From assembly GCF_000210295.1 (NCBI RefSeq), contig NC_026740.1, forward strand, positions 2,000,071 to 2,064,070: a DNA stretch of 64,000 nt, read 5' to 3'. This stretch comes from Trypanosoma brucei gambiense DAL972 (taxonomy: Eukaryota > Euglenozoa > Kinetoplastea > Trypanosomatida > Trypanosomatidae). The notes beneath the pieces were generated by a model. That model worked only from the letters and a program-made list of their open reading frames with translations. It made no database searches and had not been told where the DNA came from. Position numbers and translations under genes: made by a program. Below, piece after piece: positions 1 to 9,714 of the stretch; positions within the stretch are counted from its first letter, which is position 1; the number at the start of each line of letters is the position of its first letter.

Positions 1-1382
1 TATACGTTATTTGTTAACTCTTCCTTCGGATGAAACACTACAGTGTCACACCTTTCCTTCTCATATCATATGTATGTGCTTCACCTCACATTATTACTCC
101 ATACCATCGTGTTCTAATGGGAGAAATAATGTGGAATAATAGATTGGGTGAAAAAAGAAAAGATCAGAAAGGCATGACTATCTCTCTCTATAGTGTGTGG
201 TGTACGCTGTTGATGCTTTGAAAGTTCTGCATCATCACGTGATATCATATACCCGTATGCTGCGCTTGTGCATCCGTATGTGTATATATTTTCTTTGATA
301 CATTCTCGGCGTAATGGAGAGTGTGTCCATGTCAGTTATTTTTTGTTTCCTTCACGAACTTACGCACTTCAATGCGAATTTCCATCGTTTTACACACGGT
401 GCAGTCGCTTAGCCCTATTATGCGAGGTGCGTGTGGTTAGTAAAAGATTAAGAAGAAGAGAGGCTTTAACCGATATGTTAGAGAGGCGCAAAAAGTAATG
501 TTCAATTTCAAAAGGGATTTGGTTCTTTCTTTTCGTTTCCTTCAAACTTTTTATTTCTACTGAATAAGAGGTTTTGATGGTGCATAAATGCGAACACTTG
601 GTTCCTACCATCGTACATGTGTTTTTTTTTTGGAAAAGTATCGGCTGTTGTGTCAAAATACACGCATGTTCTGCGAGTAAGGAGAAACCCACGGCTATTG
701 ATGAAGTAAATGCGATTGGGCACAAAAATGAAAATTCCTCTATTCAATATACGCTTGCGGTTGTGAATTCCCATTATCGACATTGGAACTTCGAATGTCC
801 TCGGCTTGCGGGTGCACGTTGACCTGACAGGCCAGCGGGAAGTAAAATGCAAGTGTCGCGAAGCTTCGTGCGCTCACATGGTGGGCGTGTAGGCCTGTCA
901 GGTTTTGGTTCCCTGGGGTTAGACATCTGCCTTCTGTTATTCGTATAAATCCGCGCGGTGGAGCGGTCGCGTGAGAGAGCGCTTAATGCCAGCTTGTGTG
1001 GAAAGCGTTTTTTCTTTTGCCATCTGCACTAATGCGAGAAAGGCCCTCGCTTTCTTTGTGAAGCGAAAGGGATAACACCTTTACGGAATATCAGTTTGCA
1101 CAAAAATAAGGGAAGGGGGACTCCACATTGGTGGTTGAGCTCGAATTGTTTGACCACCAAAGTAAATGTTTTTTAATAAAATAGGCTTGAGTGAGCGGCT
1201 CTGTGGTTGCCATGGGTTAAGTCACCGGTGGCTGCAGAAAAGCAACGGAGCAAACTCCGGGAAGGGGATTCTACGCTGGTGATGGGACTTGCAAATGCAA
1301 TGGGGAGATCGGGGTTGCTACCACCCACTGGCGAGTCGAAGCAACGGTGCGCCGCCGGTTCGTGGGGAGTAGGCTCATTGCT
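1..1382. other. Gene-free left end of window
   Basis: No reading frame here looks like a real gene; the longest are about 110 codons and of unnatural composition. By position it would be the region between the methyltransferase gene and the next gene of the unit, which lies off the left edge. The first 780 bases are AT-rich. From about 790 to 1380 the sequence becomes richer in G+C and contains a perfect 12-bp inverted repeat (822-833 and 892-903). A diverged retroposon remnant is possible but I cannot show it. Confidence 0.6.
822..903. repeat. 12-bp perfect inverted repeat, 58-bp loop
   Basis: The arm acctgacaggcc at 822-833 is matched exactly by ggcctgtcaggt at 892-903. The loop contains a further self-complementary decamer, cgaagcttcg, near 859-868. 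Either strand could fold into a stem with an internal hairpin. No function is assigned; a structured RNA element or a mobile-element relic are possibilities. Confidence 0.6.
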
Positions 1383-2087
1383 ATTCGGAGGCTAAGCAAA
1401 ATGTGTTATACGGATAAAGAAGAAAGGTGCTTGGGAGAGTTGAAGGGGGTGAAGTGCATCTCTGACGCCTTTTGTGCGTGAAGTCTCATAGACGAAGGAG
1501 GTTAAGAGGATTTCCCCCCCTTTCCTGCCACTCGTTCCGAGCCTCCACGCGGAAAGGGCGTCATAACGGGGATATGTTTGGTATGGGCAAGTTGGGTGCA
1601 TGCAAACACACAGCGCGTTTTAGCATTACTGCCATTTTTGCGCACCTTCATCTTTTACTTCCTTCCTGCTTATTTCTCTCCCTTCTCCGACGATTTATTC
1701 TACGTGCGCTGTTCACTAGTTTAATGAACCCCACGCGGTAAGCTTCGTCGTTTGTGTGGAGGTTTGAAGGTGCTGTGTCATGCGGCGTCCACCCGCATGT
1801 ACCGCGTGTGACACTTTCCTCCCTCTTCCATCTGTTCATTCTTTTTTAAATTAAGTATTCGAATTTATTGTCTCTTACTACCTTCTTGTCAAAGTGGCGC
1901 CGATGTCTTTTAACATTGCCTGGCGCTGTGGCATGCTTTAGTTTGTGTGTGTGTGTATGTGTAGTGCCGTTTAGCACAGACAAGAGAGAGGGAACGGGGA
2001 GAATTTTTGGGAAGATTATAAGAAAAACTACAACCGCTGCGATTGTAAAAGCAGAAACTGAAATAGAGTGCCCGAAAAGAAGGAGGT
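1383..2087. repeat. 705-bp direct repeat, copy 1
   Basis: This block recurs at 35731-36435 with a constant offset of 34,348 bases, no indels, and no mismatch that I could find by reading both copies through. Both edges are sharp: flanking sequence diverges immediately on each side, and I see no target-site duplication. It holds no recognisable gene; the longest minus-strand frame confined to it is 63 codons (1648-1839). At its right edge, reading on the minus strand, there is a pyrimidine-rich run ending in TTTCAG that resembles a splice acceptor. Copy 1 lies downstream of the methyltransferase gene on the transcribed strand. It may be a dispersed repeat, a duplicated untranslated region or an assembly artefact. 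Confidence 0.9.
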
Positions 2088-2377
2088 GTAGCCCGAAAGC
2101 GATGTACATTCTATAAAACTCGAAAAATGTACACATCCCAGCGTGTAGATGCATCCGATGCGCTGTCGCATTTACATCAAACCACCGGGGCGTACCTATG
2201 TCCCCGTTGGGTAGCTGTTCGCCATCCAAAACTTAAATAAAAAAGCACGCAAGCGGTGCTTAGATGAGTGGCGGGCACTACCTCTTACACCATTATCGCT
2301 TGATTCCCACCGGATTCCGCCATCACCACCGCAACTTCTTCCTCAACTTTCCTCCGTATCTCCACCCCATTTTCCAC

Positions 2378-3142
2378 TCAGTCAAACCTTGCGGCATCAG
2401 CGCTGGTGGTGTTGGCCTTTGTCATAAAACGGTCGTAGAAATCGTCGTCATCATCTGTGTCGCCACTGAGTGCACCGTCATCTGCCGCCCCCGCGGTGAC
2501 AGCCTGCCGCTCACCCAGCTTTGTCATGATGTAGACGTGGTAGCTTCCCGTTGGTGCAGCGCCAGAAGCGAAGACAGACTTTTCAATGGTGCGATGCTCC
2601 ACGTCAAAGTTCAGTTTCCTCCGGCGGAAGTGATCGATCCGTGTCTCCGGCGCGCCGTACGAGACGGAGAGGAACCGACCTCCATTTTTCATTACACGCG
2701 CCAGGTTCTTTGTGAGGGTATATAGATTGTGAAAGGAGTTGCTTCCACCGAGTGTGGCGTCAACGAGCCCCTTGTCGATGACAAAGTCGAAGAGGGCATC
2801 CTCCGGACAGAGGAGGGTTAGTAGTTTGTCTGGTGCGGTGTGAATTAGGTCGCAGCAGATCCATCGCATCTCATCCATTCCTTTGTAACGCCTCGTCATC
2901 TGCGAAATGACTGTGGGCGACACGTCCACGTTAGTGATCTTGCGAACGTTGAGATGCTCATACATGCATGGGGAAAGGCGGCTGTTGCCGCAGCCCACCA
3001 CAAGAACGTGTATCTGTTCAGCCGGCTGAAGCATTTGGCGAAGGACAGGCTCGAGGTTATCGAAGGTAAGATACCAATCAAAAGTGGTGTCGTTGCTACG
3101 GTACCTCTCCTCCCAGTAATCCGGGTTAGCGTACTTGGACAT
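2378..3142 (-). CDS. Class I SAM-dependent methyltransferase, METTL13/EEF1AKMT4-like
   Basis: The 254-residue protein is a compact seven-beta-strand methyltransferase. An N-terminal YWEERY motif (residues 10-15) precedes motif I VLVVGCGNS (46-54), which binds S-adenosylmethionine. The acidic loop NVDVS (71-75) should contact the ribose, and FDFVIDKG with the following LVDATLGG (118-133) is the family's characteristic motif IV region. A GGRFLSVSYG strand and a late YHVYIMTK strand complete the fold. This pattern is that of the eukaryotic EEF1AKMT4/METTL13 group, which methylates lysines of elongation factor 1A; that substrate is inferred from family only. The 30 C-terminal residues are Asp-rich. 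The start is an ATG, and a T8 tract followed by GGAG about 60 bases upstream (near 3204) is a plausible splice acceptor. Confidence 0.85.
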   Translation of the reverse strand: MSKYANPDYWEERYRSNDTTFDWYLTFDNLEPVLRQMLQPAEQIHVLVVGCGNSRLSPCMYEHLNVRKITNVDVSPTVISQMTRRYKGMDEMRWICCDLIHTAPDKLLTLLCPEDALFDFVIDKGLVDATLGGSNSFHNLYTLTKNLARVMKNGGRFLSVSYGAPETRIDHFRRRKLNFDVEHRTIEKSVFASGAAPTGSYHVYIMTKLGERQAVTAGAADDGALSGDTDDDDDFYDRFMTKANTTSADAARFD

Positions 3143-4385
3143 TGTGCGTGTGCCTCCTGCCCCTCTCCTGAGTCGCCCTTTCTTCTTCCTTTTTGTACTT
3201 CAACTCCAAAAAAAAGTTCGCTTGGGCTGTCTATTTTTAACCGTTACCCGCTACCGTCGTTGGCGGCCCTCCCTTTCTGCGACTCTGATACCTTTGATGT
3301 GGATATTGCCACAATCACTTCCCTTTCTTTTCTTTTCTTTTCTTTTTTACTTGTTTCGTTTTTCCACTTTAAATGCGACTGAAGCTGAAACAAGGAGACA
3401 GAGAAAAGCAACAAGTTGTTACGAAAGTGCTACAAAAACGGGGAGTGTGCGGATACGTGCGGGGCTGTTTCGGGGCAACGGTGATTTACCCGTGCGCCCC
3501 GGTCGTGCCATTAGTGCATGCAAAAATACCAAAGTATCTGGGGATGCCTTACGATGACCCTCTTCACCACTATTTCCGTTTTCTCCTCTTTCCCGATAGT
3601 AGCCTATCAACGAGCAAACCAACAGGTACACAACTACACTTCCCCCTTTCCTCTATCAAGCTCTCGAGCGGCTCGGTTACACTTTCTTCATTCACTCACT
3701 CACTCACGCTCTTTCCTTTTCTCTTTCTCTTAGACTCCCACAGCTCAGTAGTGCGTGGAGAGTTCTATCTTTCCTTCCCTCTGTTTGTTAATCTGTATAT
3801 TTTCTCTATGATAACTTCTCTTTCCCTAACCCCTTGTTCCAACCACACAAGCCTCCTCTTCCCTATTCCTCCACAAAGGCAACATGTGCCGGCTGGCAAG
3901 CCCCGGCGCAAATATGTATTATCGCCGTACTTTGCGTCAGGCTCATTACTTCGACAACAACAGTAAGTACAGATACAGTGGTGGCCTCGGCGCGGACTTC
4001 CCCTTCATTTGCTCTTTATCTGGACTAATTCCCCTCAGTACGGTCTCGCAACAAATTCAAGTGGCCACTGGTATATTAGGTCCCTTGCCGCTTCCCCCAT
4101 CAGCAGTTGACGGGGGAGGGGGAACCGAGAAACGGAAAAGGAAAGTACAAATTCAACGGTTGAGAAAGTGTAGGCATGTGTGTGAAAATGTTTGTGCACC
4201 ACGAACTGTATGTGAACACTGGTTGGCAGCAATGGACAAACAAAAGTCAACAACGCACGGACACAACAAGGGGAAACAGACGGGGAGTGAAGAAGGACAT
4301 AATGGAACCCGAAAGCATGAAAGTAACCTGTTCGTTGGGTCGTTCTTGTCCCGCGCTGTTTCCCCCCTTTCTTTCCCTTATTTTC
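3143..4385. other. Intergenic region, methyltransferase / SCC1
   Basis: It contains the probable 5' leader and splice acceptor of the methyltransferase gene and the 3' untranslated region of SCC1. A (TTTTC)n-type run lies at about 3324-3350. Plus-strand frames of up to 197 codons here are pyrimidine-rich and run against the transcription unit; I do not regard them as genes. Confidence 0.6.
3200..3216 (-). promoter_or_regulatory. Probable trans-splice acceptor, methyltransferase gene
   Basis: On the minus strand a run of eight T is followed by GGAG, giving an AG at about 3204-3205. This would leave a 5' untranslated region of about 60 bases before the ATG at 3142. It is inferred from the polypyrimidine + AG pattern used in trypanosomes. 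Confidence 0.45.
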
Positions 4386-6140
4386 TCACACAGTGAGTTG
4401 CACCTCCGACGCGGCGTTAGTAAGGCCAAGCTCCACATCGTTCGGCGCTTGCTTCGCCCACACCAACTGTTTAGAGGCTAGCGTAAGGACACTCACGAAG
4501 GTTCGTGCCGCCTCACGCCGCGCCATTCCTTCGCAAAGCTCATGCAATGTGCAGTGCTCCCGAGGAAGTGCCTTGGACTTTTTCCCGCTCGCAGCTTTAC
4601 CCTTCCCCTTCCCTTGAGATTTCGACAACAGGTTTCTGATGTGCTTCAGCGTCGCGAGCGCCACTGCCTCCGACTGTCGTCTGCTCGCTCCACCGCCAAC
4701 GTTACTCTCTCCGTTGTCATTGCCCTCCATTTCTTCACGGTCACGCTTGCGGCCTGACTGCATGAAGTTCTCGTCCATGAACATATCCCCACTGTCGCCG
4801 GCGATAATGAATTCATCGGGATTTTCATCCACAACACGCGCGTTTTTTTCCCGCTGTTGCCGTGCCTCCCGCTCGGCAGCTTCTTCTTCCATCTGCTTTT
4901 CTACGAGGGGCTTCACAGCATCGATGTAAGAGGCTGTGAGAGCCGGACCTGCTACCCTTGCGAGCGGGGATCCGTCAACAGCAGCCCACAACTCTCCCTT
5001 GTTGAAATCCTGCGCGAGCACTCTCCGGTCTTGTATCTCCTGTTGGTCGAGCGGACCTCGGCGCGGTGCAGCTTCAACGATATCGTTCCGATTCTCCATC
5101 CACCGTCTTACCGCTTCGCCAGAGACAGTGGTGTTCTCCTTGTCCAACATCTTTGTTGTTGTGGCTCCAGCAGCTCGGTGCCTACGGGACGAATTTTGTT
5201 GCTGAGTCAGAGCGGCATTGAGCTCGTTGTCAGCACCGTAAGCTGAGAGAAAAGGATCCGCCGCCTCATCAACTCCCAGTGCCGGGGGCATAAAATCTGG
5301 CAAAATGGCCGCGTCGCCGTTATCAGGAAGCGGTGCGCCGATATCGAGATCATACGCTGGTTGCGGGAGGGGCATGAAGTCACCCAGTGCCCCGCCTGCT
5401 GCTGTCAGCGCGCTGCTACGACCTCTCTCGATGCTCGGGAGACTTGACTTGCGACTGCTGGTCTCACTCACATTGTCGCCAAACGCCTGAATGTCTGCCC
5501 GGACCATCTCAAAGCCGTCGTAGTCCTGCTGCGTGCCGTTCAGGTCCTCAGTTCCTTGTGAGCCAGAGTTCCACGTGTACCACACGGACCCAGTCATGGT
5601 CGTGCTATCAATACCGTTCCTCACATGGTCATTAACACCGCCGAGTGCACAAACCGGGCCCTGCAGGAGGTCTGCGATTTCATCGAAGCGTGCCTCAAGT
5701 GCTTCCTCGTGCGACCCATTGATCCCAGCGGCGCGGATCCCGACAACACCTTGCGTGCGCCCAACGCGGCGACCGCCCCAGTTGAACGTTGCGGCCTCTG
5801 CGTCTCCGTTCAGCAGTGCAGCCGTACCGGTGCCGGGGGCAGCCTTCTTGAAATGACCGGCGTTGGCTTGAGGGGAGGCGACGCGAATGAGTAGTATGGC
5901 ATTTTCTGCGTCCTTCTTCAAGCCGTGCACCTTCACAGCGTAAATGCGGACAACACCAACGAGGAGCTCGCCACTCGTGCGCAGGGCAATGGGAACCACG
6001 GGCTGCACAATGTCCACCACACACTTTCGCAGGTCCATAAGCCTCACATCGCTCCGCGTGATACGTCGTTCCCAGTGCGCAGCAAGCCAGATCTTCGCCA
6101 GTGGCCCATCCTTCGTCAGCACGTAGGTTGAGTAGAACAT
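4386..6140 (-). CDS. SCC1: Cohesin kleisin subunit SCC1/RAD21
   Basis: This 584-residue protein is the kleisin that closes the SMC1-SMC3 ring and holds sister chromatids together until separase cuts it. The N-terminal Rad21/Rec8 domain (residues 1-90) is unmistakable: it starts MFYSTYVL, followed by GPLAKIWLAAHWE and ALRTSGELLVGVVRIY, which align closely with human RAD21. The C-terminal winged-helix domain (about 525-575, CTLHELCEGMARREAA onward) binds the SMC1 head. The 400 residues between are low-complexity and acidic, as usual for kleisins; I did not identify a separase site with confidence. The ATG start coincides with the conserved family N-terminus, so it is secure. Length is close to that of other SCC1 proteins. 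The full-length N domain and mitotic-type sequence favour SCC1 over REC8. Confidence 0.95.
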   Translation of the reverse strand: MFYSTYVLTKDGPLAKIWLAAHWERRITRSDVRLMDLRKCVVDIVQPVVPIALRTSGELLVGVVRIYAVKVHGLKKDAENAILLIRVASPQANAGHFKKAAPGTGTAALLNGDAEAATFNWGGRRVGRTQGVVGIRAAGINGSHEEALEARFDEIADLLQGPVCALGGVNDHVRNGIDSTTMTGSVWYTWNSGSQGTEDLNGTQQDYDGFEMVRADIQAFGDNVSETSSRKSSLPSIERGRSSALTAAGGALGDFMPLPQPAYDLDIGAPLPDNGDAAILPDFMPPALGVDEAADPFLSAYGADNELNAALTQQQNSSRRHRAAGATTTKMLDKENTTVSGEAVRRWMENRNDIVEAAPRRGPLDQQEIQDRRVLAQDFNKGELWAAVDGSPLARVAGPALTASYIDAVKPLVEKQMEEEAAEREARQQREKNARVVDENPDEFIIAGDSGDMFMDENFMQSGRKRDREEMEGNDNGESNVGGGASRRQSEAVALATLKHIRNLLSKSQGKGKGKAASGKKSKALPREHCTLHELCEGMARREAARTFVSVLTLASKQLVWAKQAPNDVELGLTNAASEVQLTV

Positions 6141-7242
6141 CTTGTTTTATTCAAGTGCAATATTTTACCTTAGGGAATGCTTACTCCCCTTGTTTTTTTT
6201 CCTGTACCTTCCTACTTCTCTGGTGAGGCACTGTTTCTGGTGATTTGCTTCACCAACCGGCCACTGTGTGATCACCCAAAGGTGGGAAAGCAGTTAATCA
6301 TGAAGGAGCCGAAGGGAAAGCATACAAAAATAAAATAAAATAGAAGGACCGTTGGGCTACGCCAAACAAGGTGTACACGCATACACATATCTTTAATGTC
6401 ACAGCGGTGTAGTCACCTGTCGTCATTCAATGTGACAGTTACATTTCAGTAAACAAACACGAGGAGGCCTTTGATTTTCCTCTTCACACTTCTCTACATT
6501 AGGGCGCAGTGGGGCTTTGGGGGAAGGGAGGTGTTAGCATGCAAACCTCCTTACACGCCGCGGTGTCTGGGTCGCAACTAAGCGAAACAATCAAAAAAAT
6601 TCAACAAACAGGCACCGATAGGGAACACGTGTAAGGAATTGAGAGATATTCAGGTCTATTTTTGTGTGCACAACCTACGCAAATGAGCAGAGGGAGAGGC
6701 TCTTCTCTCCGTATCGGGGCCCATGGTGAGGAGATGTTCAATGCCTCTCGGGTCACCGCTTCTGGGAAACCCCATGGTCAATTGCGCCATAGACAAAAAG
6801 GATACGGTAAAGCGGGGAAAGATAAAAGTATACATGCTTGCTCCCCCGCTACATCCACCTGCATTTCTTTCCACACCGCGTACCTTGCCGCAGTTACAAC
6901 TCAGAGTAGCAGTTGCATTGGTGGTGCGTGCCATCTACTCCTATCTCTATTTAGAGCATTTGAGATTCTTCTCTCGTCTATTCCCTCCACTCTTCGGTTC
7001 CACCCAAGCAAACATTGCATACAAACATGAACTCATGTTGCAGCCCCCCCTCCATCAAATACGCACATGCTTACAAGAAAATACAGTTGTTTCTTTCGAC
7101 CGAGCGCCGCTCAACTGCCTTTCTATTTCTTTTTTTGTTTATTTCTTGTTCCCAGTCTTCTGCAATCCGCTTCATAATACCTTCTTTCCCGTCTCGCAGT
7201 GCCAAAAAAACATATTCCTTCCACCGCTTCAAATGAAAAGTT
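6141..7242. other. Intergenic region, SCC1 / MORN gene
   Basis: AT-rich spacer that should hold the SCC1 leader and the 3' untranslated region of the MORN gene. On the minus strand, a T/C-rich stretch at about 6290-6350 followed by CACACAG near 6265 is a possible SCC1 splice acceptor. A 234-codon plus-strand frame (6723-7427) runs into the MORN gene antisense and is not credible as a gene. Confidence 0.55.
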
Positions 7243-9714
7243 TTATTCCTTGGTCGCCACAGCAGCAGCAGGGTCATCATCATCATCACTCCCCGCTTCC
7301 TCCGCCCTCTTCATGGCCTCACGGGCCTCGAACAACGGCTGTAACTCGGGCCGCGGCTCTGGTTGCGGTGGAATCGGAGTGGGCGGCCGCTGCTTCGTTG
7401 CAGTTTCCATCGGCAACAGTGTTTTAGCCCGTCTGCGGAGTACGAGCGTTGTGGCAATGATTGTCACAGCGTCTTGCGATTCCTGTGGGACAGCACTTAA
7501 AGGACGGCAAATATACGTAATGCCCTCCGTTGGAGGTTTCTGTGCCTGCTCTTTTGCTGGGACGTCTTCCCCACCTTCTCCACCCTCCCCCGTTGCTTCT
7601 TCGGTTTCCAAGGGTGTGGGCAAGAGTGAGTTCGACGCCACTTGCAACTTTTCCTCCAGCTTCGCAAGTGCATCGGGTTCCCATTGCTGAACGTACATGA
7701 TCACATCCTCTTCTGCATTGCCGTGGAGTGGACTGCTGCGTAGAGGTCGGACCAGTTGAGTTATGGTGGACGCATTCAGTGTCACACGTAGGGGGGGTTG
7801 AATAGCACGGGCGAAGGCTCCTTCGATCGTTCCTCCGGCGGTGAGTTCCACTGTTGGCAGGCGGTTCTGCATATGAGCCGGGCCTGCGCATGTCAACTGC
7901 GGTCCCCGCTCCAGTATGACCATCGGTGGTGTGGTCGATTGTGATGACCCATGCCCCCTATCCACAGGTTCCAGGATCATCAGCAACCGTGTGGTACGCT
8001 CCTTCAAGATGATCGTTTCGTCACCCGTTGGGGAAAGCCGAAGTCGCTTCCCCGCTGCGTTTTGCAGCACCGGACGGATACGCAGCTCCACCACGAGACT
8101 CGGGTCGTCGGTGCCATACCTTATGGAGCAAACTTCAACCGATGTGAGTATTACTCCTAATCCCTTACCTGCATTTTGGCACATTTTCTCGTGGGTATTG
8201 CCAGTGTTTGGATTGTTGCCTGGGTTATTGTCAACAGCCGCGGCTGCGGCAGCGGCACCGCCCCCCGATCCCTCATACGCCGCTGCAAGGTTAACCGGGA
8301 CGAGGGACTTCAACCACCACTGCAGCGGAGGAAAGTTGGCAGCTTTCACCAATTCCGCCATGGAACCGCCGTTGCATTCCGGTGCGAATATCATGGGTAC
8401 CCGCCGTGGCTCCTCCTGATGTGGAGCAACCACTTCAAGCCGTGGCGGTACGCGTGTCGTGCCATACAGGACGCCGGGATGCCATTCGCCCTTGTGGTAA
8501 AAGCCCTCCTGCTGAAAGGCTCTATGTGCTGTGGAACCAAGGCGATGTACAAACACACCAGCACCTATGGGCGCATCCTTTTCAAAGTTTCCATAGTAGC
8601 GTGTAACGCCAGATGCGAGCCTCCACTCCCCGGCCGTGAAGACGTTGTCAACAAAACTCCCATGGAAGGATGAACCATCTTTGAAGCGGTAGACACCGTA
8701 CCCCTGCTTCCTATTCTCTACCCAAGCCCCATCGTAGCTGCTCCCGTCTGCATACTGATAGTGCCCAACGCCGTGCTTCAAATCGCGTGACCAGGAGCCG
8801 ACGTACCGCGAGCCGTCGGGATACACAATGCGACCACGACCATGGCGCACACCGTTGTGCCAGCGTCCCGCGTAAATGACGCCTTGCTCGGCCCACCAAT
8901 ACACGCCGACACCGTGACGACGGTTGTGATCATATTCTCCAGCATACGCATCACCATTCGGGAAGAGTGCCATGCCGAGTCCGTGCTTAGTACCATCGCG
9001 CTTACGGGAGCCGAAGTAAACTCCGAGTTCACCAATTTGCTTCACAAGGCCATGTCCCCGCTCGCCCCACTCGTCATGGTATTCCGAGAGCGCTTCGTAC
9101 ACAAGCTCTTCTGGGAGCGGTTCATTTTCCTCTTCTTCGAATTCCTCATTATCCTCTTCCTCTTCCTCCTCCTCCTCCTCTTGGGCTTCTTCATCATCTT
9201 CTTCCTGGTTCTCACGCCGCTCCTGTTCTTCACGCTGGTGGGCCGCCAGACGCTCCTGTCGGGCCTTATCCCGGAGTTGCTGGCGCATCTGCAGTTCCGC
9301 AGCTGTGGGCAACTCGGGTCGCATCTCTTCCCATCTCAGATAAACCTGCATTTCTGTTGACTCGAGGGGAAAACCGAAGGCGGCCCTCTTTAAGCGCTTT
9401 ACGAGGTATTCCACGAGGAGGTAATGTTGTTTTCCTGTCGCCCACTGCAGCAGCGTCTGTTGTGTTACCGGGTCCCGCTCCTGCAGGATTCGTTCGAGCT
9501 CTTCCTCGTCGTCCATGTCGTTAAGGTACCGCAGCAAACGACTGATTTTCGGTGCAGCTCGCTTGCGGCGCACCTCATCATCTTCCTCCTCATCTTCTTC
9601 TTCTTCCAAAGCGTTAGCGTCCTCCTTTTTGTTCCGAGCATACAGAGGATGGACAAACTGCCAGATAATCGGCAGCTCCATGTCCATTTCCCCTTCTGCG
9701 TCACTTCCCGACAT
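7243..9714 (-). CDS. MORN-repeat protein with ankyrin-like N-terminus
   Basis: 823 residues. At least six MORN repeats run from about 233 to 360, with the typical Y-x-G-x-(W/Y) and HG-x-G spacing (YAGEYDHNRRHGVG, YAGRWHNGVRHGRG, YVGSWSRDLKHGVG, YDGAWVENRKQGYG); a weaker one (YYGNFEKDAPIGAG) follows. Residues 58-110 resemble a helical repeat of ankyrin type (TLLQWATGKQHYLLVEYLVKR). Two strongly acidic tracts lie at about 37-47 and 170-198. The 440-residue C-terminal part is unrecognised and has an alanine/glycine linker. MORN arrays in trypanosomes occur in flagellar radial-spoke proteins and in collar/hook-complex proteins, so a cytoskeletal role is likely but not shown. The start is an ATG at an acidic N-terminus. 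A minus-strand pyrimidine-rich run with TATACAG near 9838 is a plausible acceptor, giving a leader of about 125 bases. Confidence 0.9.
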   Translation of the reverse strand: MSGSDAEGEMDMELPIIWQFVHPLYARNKKEDANALEEEEDEEEDDEVRRKRAAPKISRLLRYLNDMDDEEELERILQERDPVTQQTLLQWATGKQHYLLVEYLVKRLKRAAFGFPLESTEMQVYLRWEEMRPELPTAAELQMRQQLRDKARQERLAAHQREEQERRENQEEDDEEAQEEEEEEEEEDNEEFEEEENEPLPEELVYEALSEYHDEWGERGHGLVKQIGELGVYFGSRKRDGTKHGLGMALFPNGDAYAGEYDHNRRHGVGVYWWAEQGVIYAGRWHNGVRHGRGRIVYPDGSRYVGSWSRDLKHGVGHYQYADGSSYDGAWVENRKQGYGVYRFKDGSSFHGSFVDNVFTAGEWRLASGVTRYYGNFEKDAPIGAGVFVHRLGSTAHRAFQQEGFYHKGEWHPGVLYGTTRVPPRLEVVAPHQEEPRRVPMIFAPECNGGSMAELVKAANFPPLQWWLKSLVPVNLAAAYEGSGGGAAAAAAAVDNNPGNNPNTGNTHEKMCQNAGKGLGVILTSVEVCSIRYGTDDPSLVVELRIRPVLQNAAGKRLRLSPTGDETIILKERTTRLLMILEPVDRGHGSSQSTTPPMVILERGPQLTCAGPAHMQNRLPTVELTAGGTIEGAFARAIQPPLRVTLNASTITQLVRPLRSSPLHGNAEEDVIMYVQQWEPDALAKLEEKLQVASNSLLPTPLETEEATGEGGEGGEDVPAKEQAQKPPTEGITYICRPLSAVPQESQDAVTIIATTLVLRRRAKTLLPMETATKQRPPTPIPPQPEPRPELQPLFEAREAMKRAEEAGSDDDDDPAAAVATKE

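Noticed and set aside
1846..2229. 127-codon minus-strand frame overlapping repeat copy 1
   Set aside because: Composition is driven by CA repeats (His/Thr), and the N-terminal half is absent in copy 2; no family features.
3373..3966. 197-codon plus-strand frame
   Set aside because: Ser/Leu/Phe-rich translation of pyrimidine-rich spacer, opposite to the transcription unit.
6723..7427. 234-codon plus-strand frame
   Set aside because: Opposes the unit and overlaps the end of the MORN gene; low complexity.
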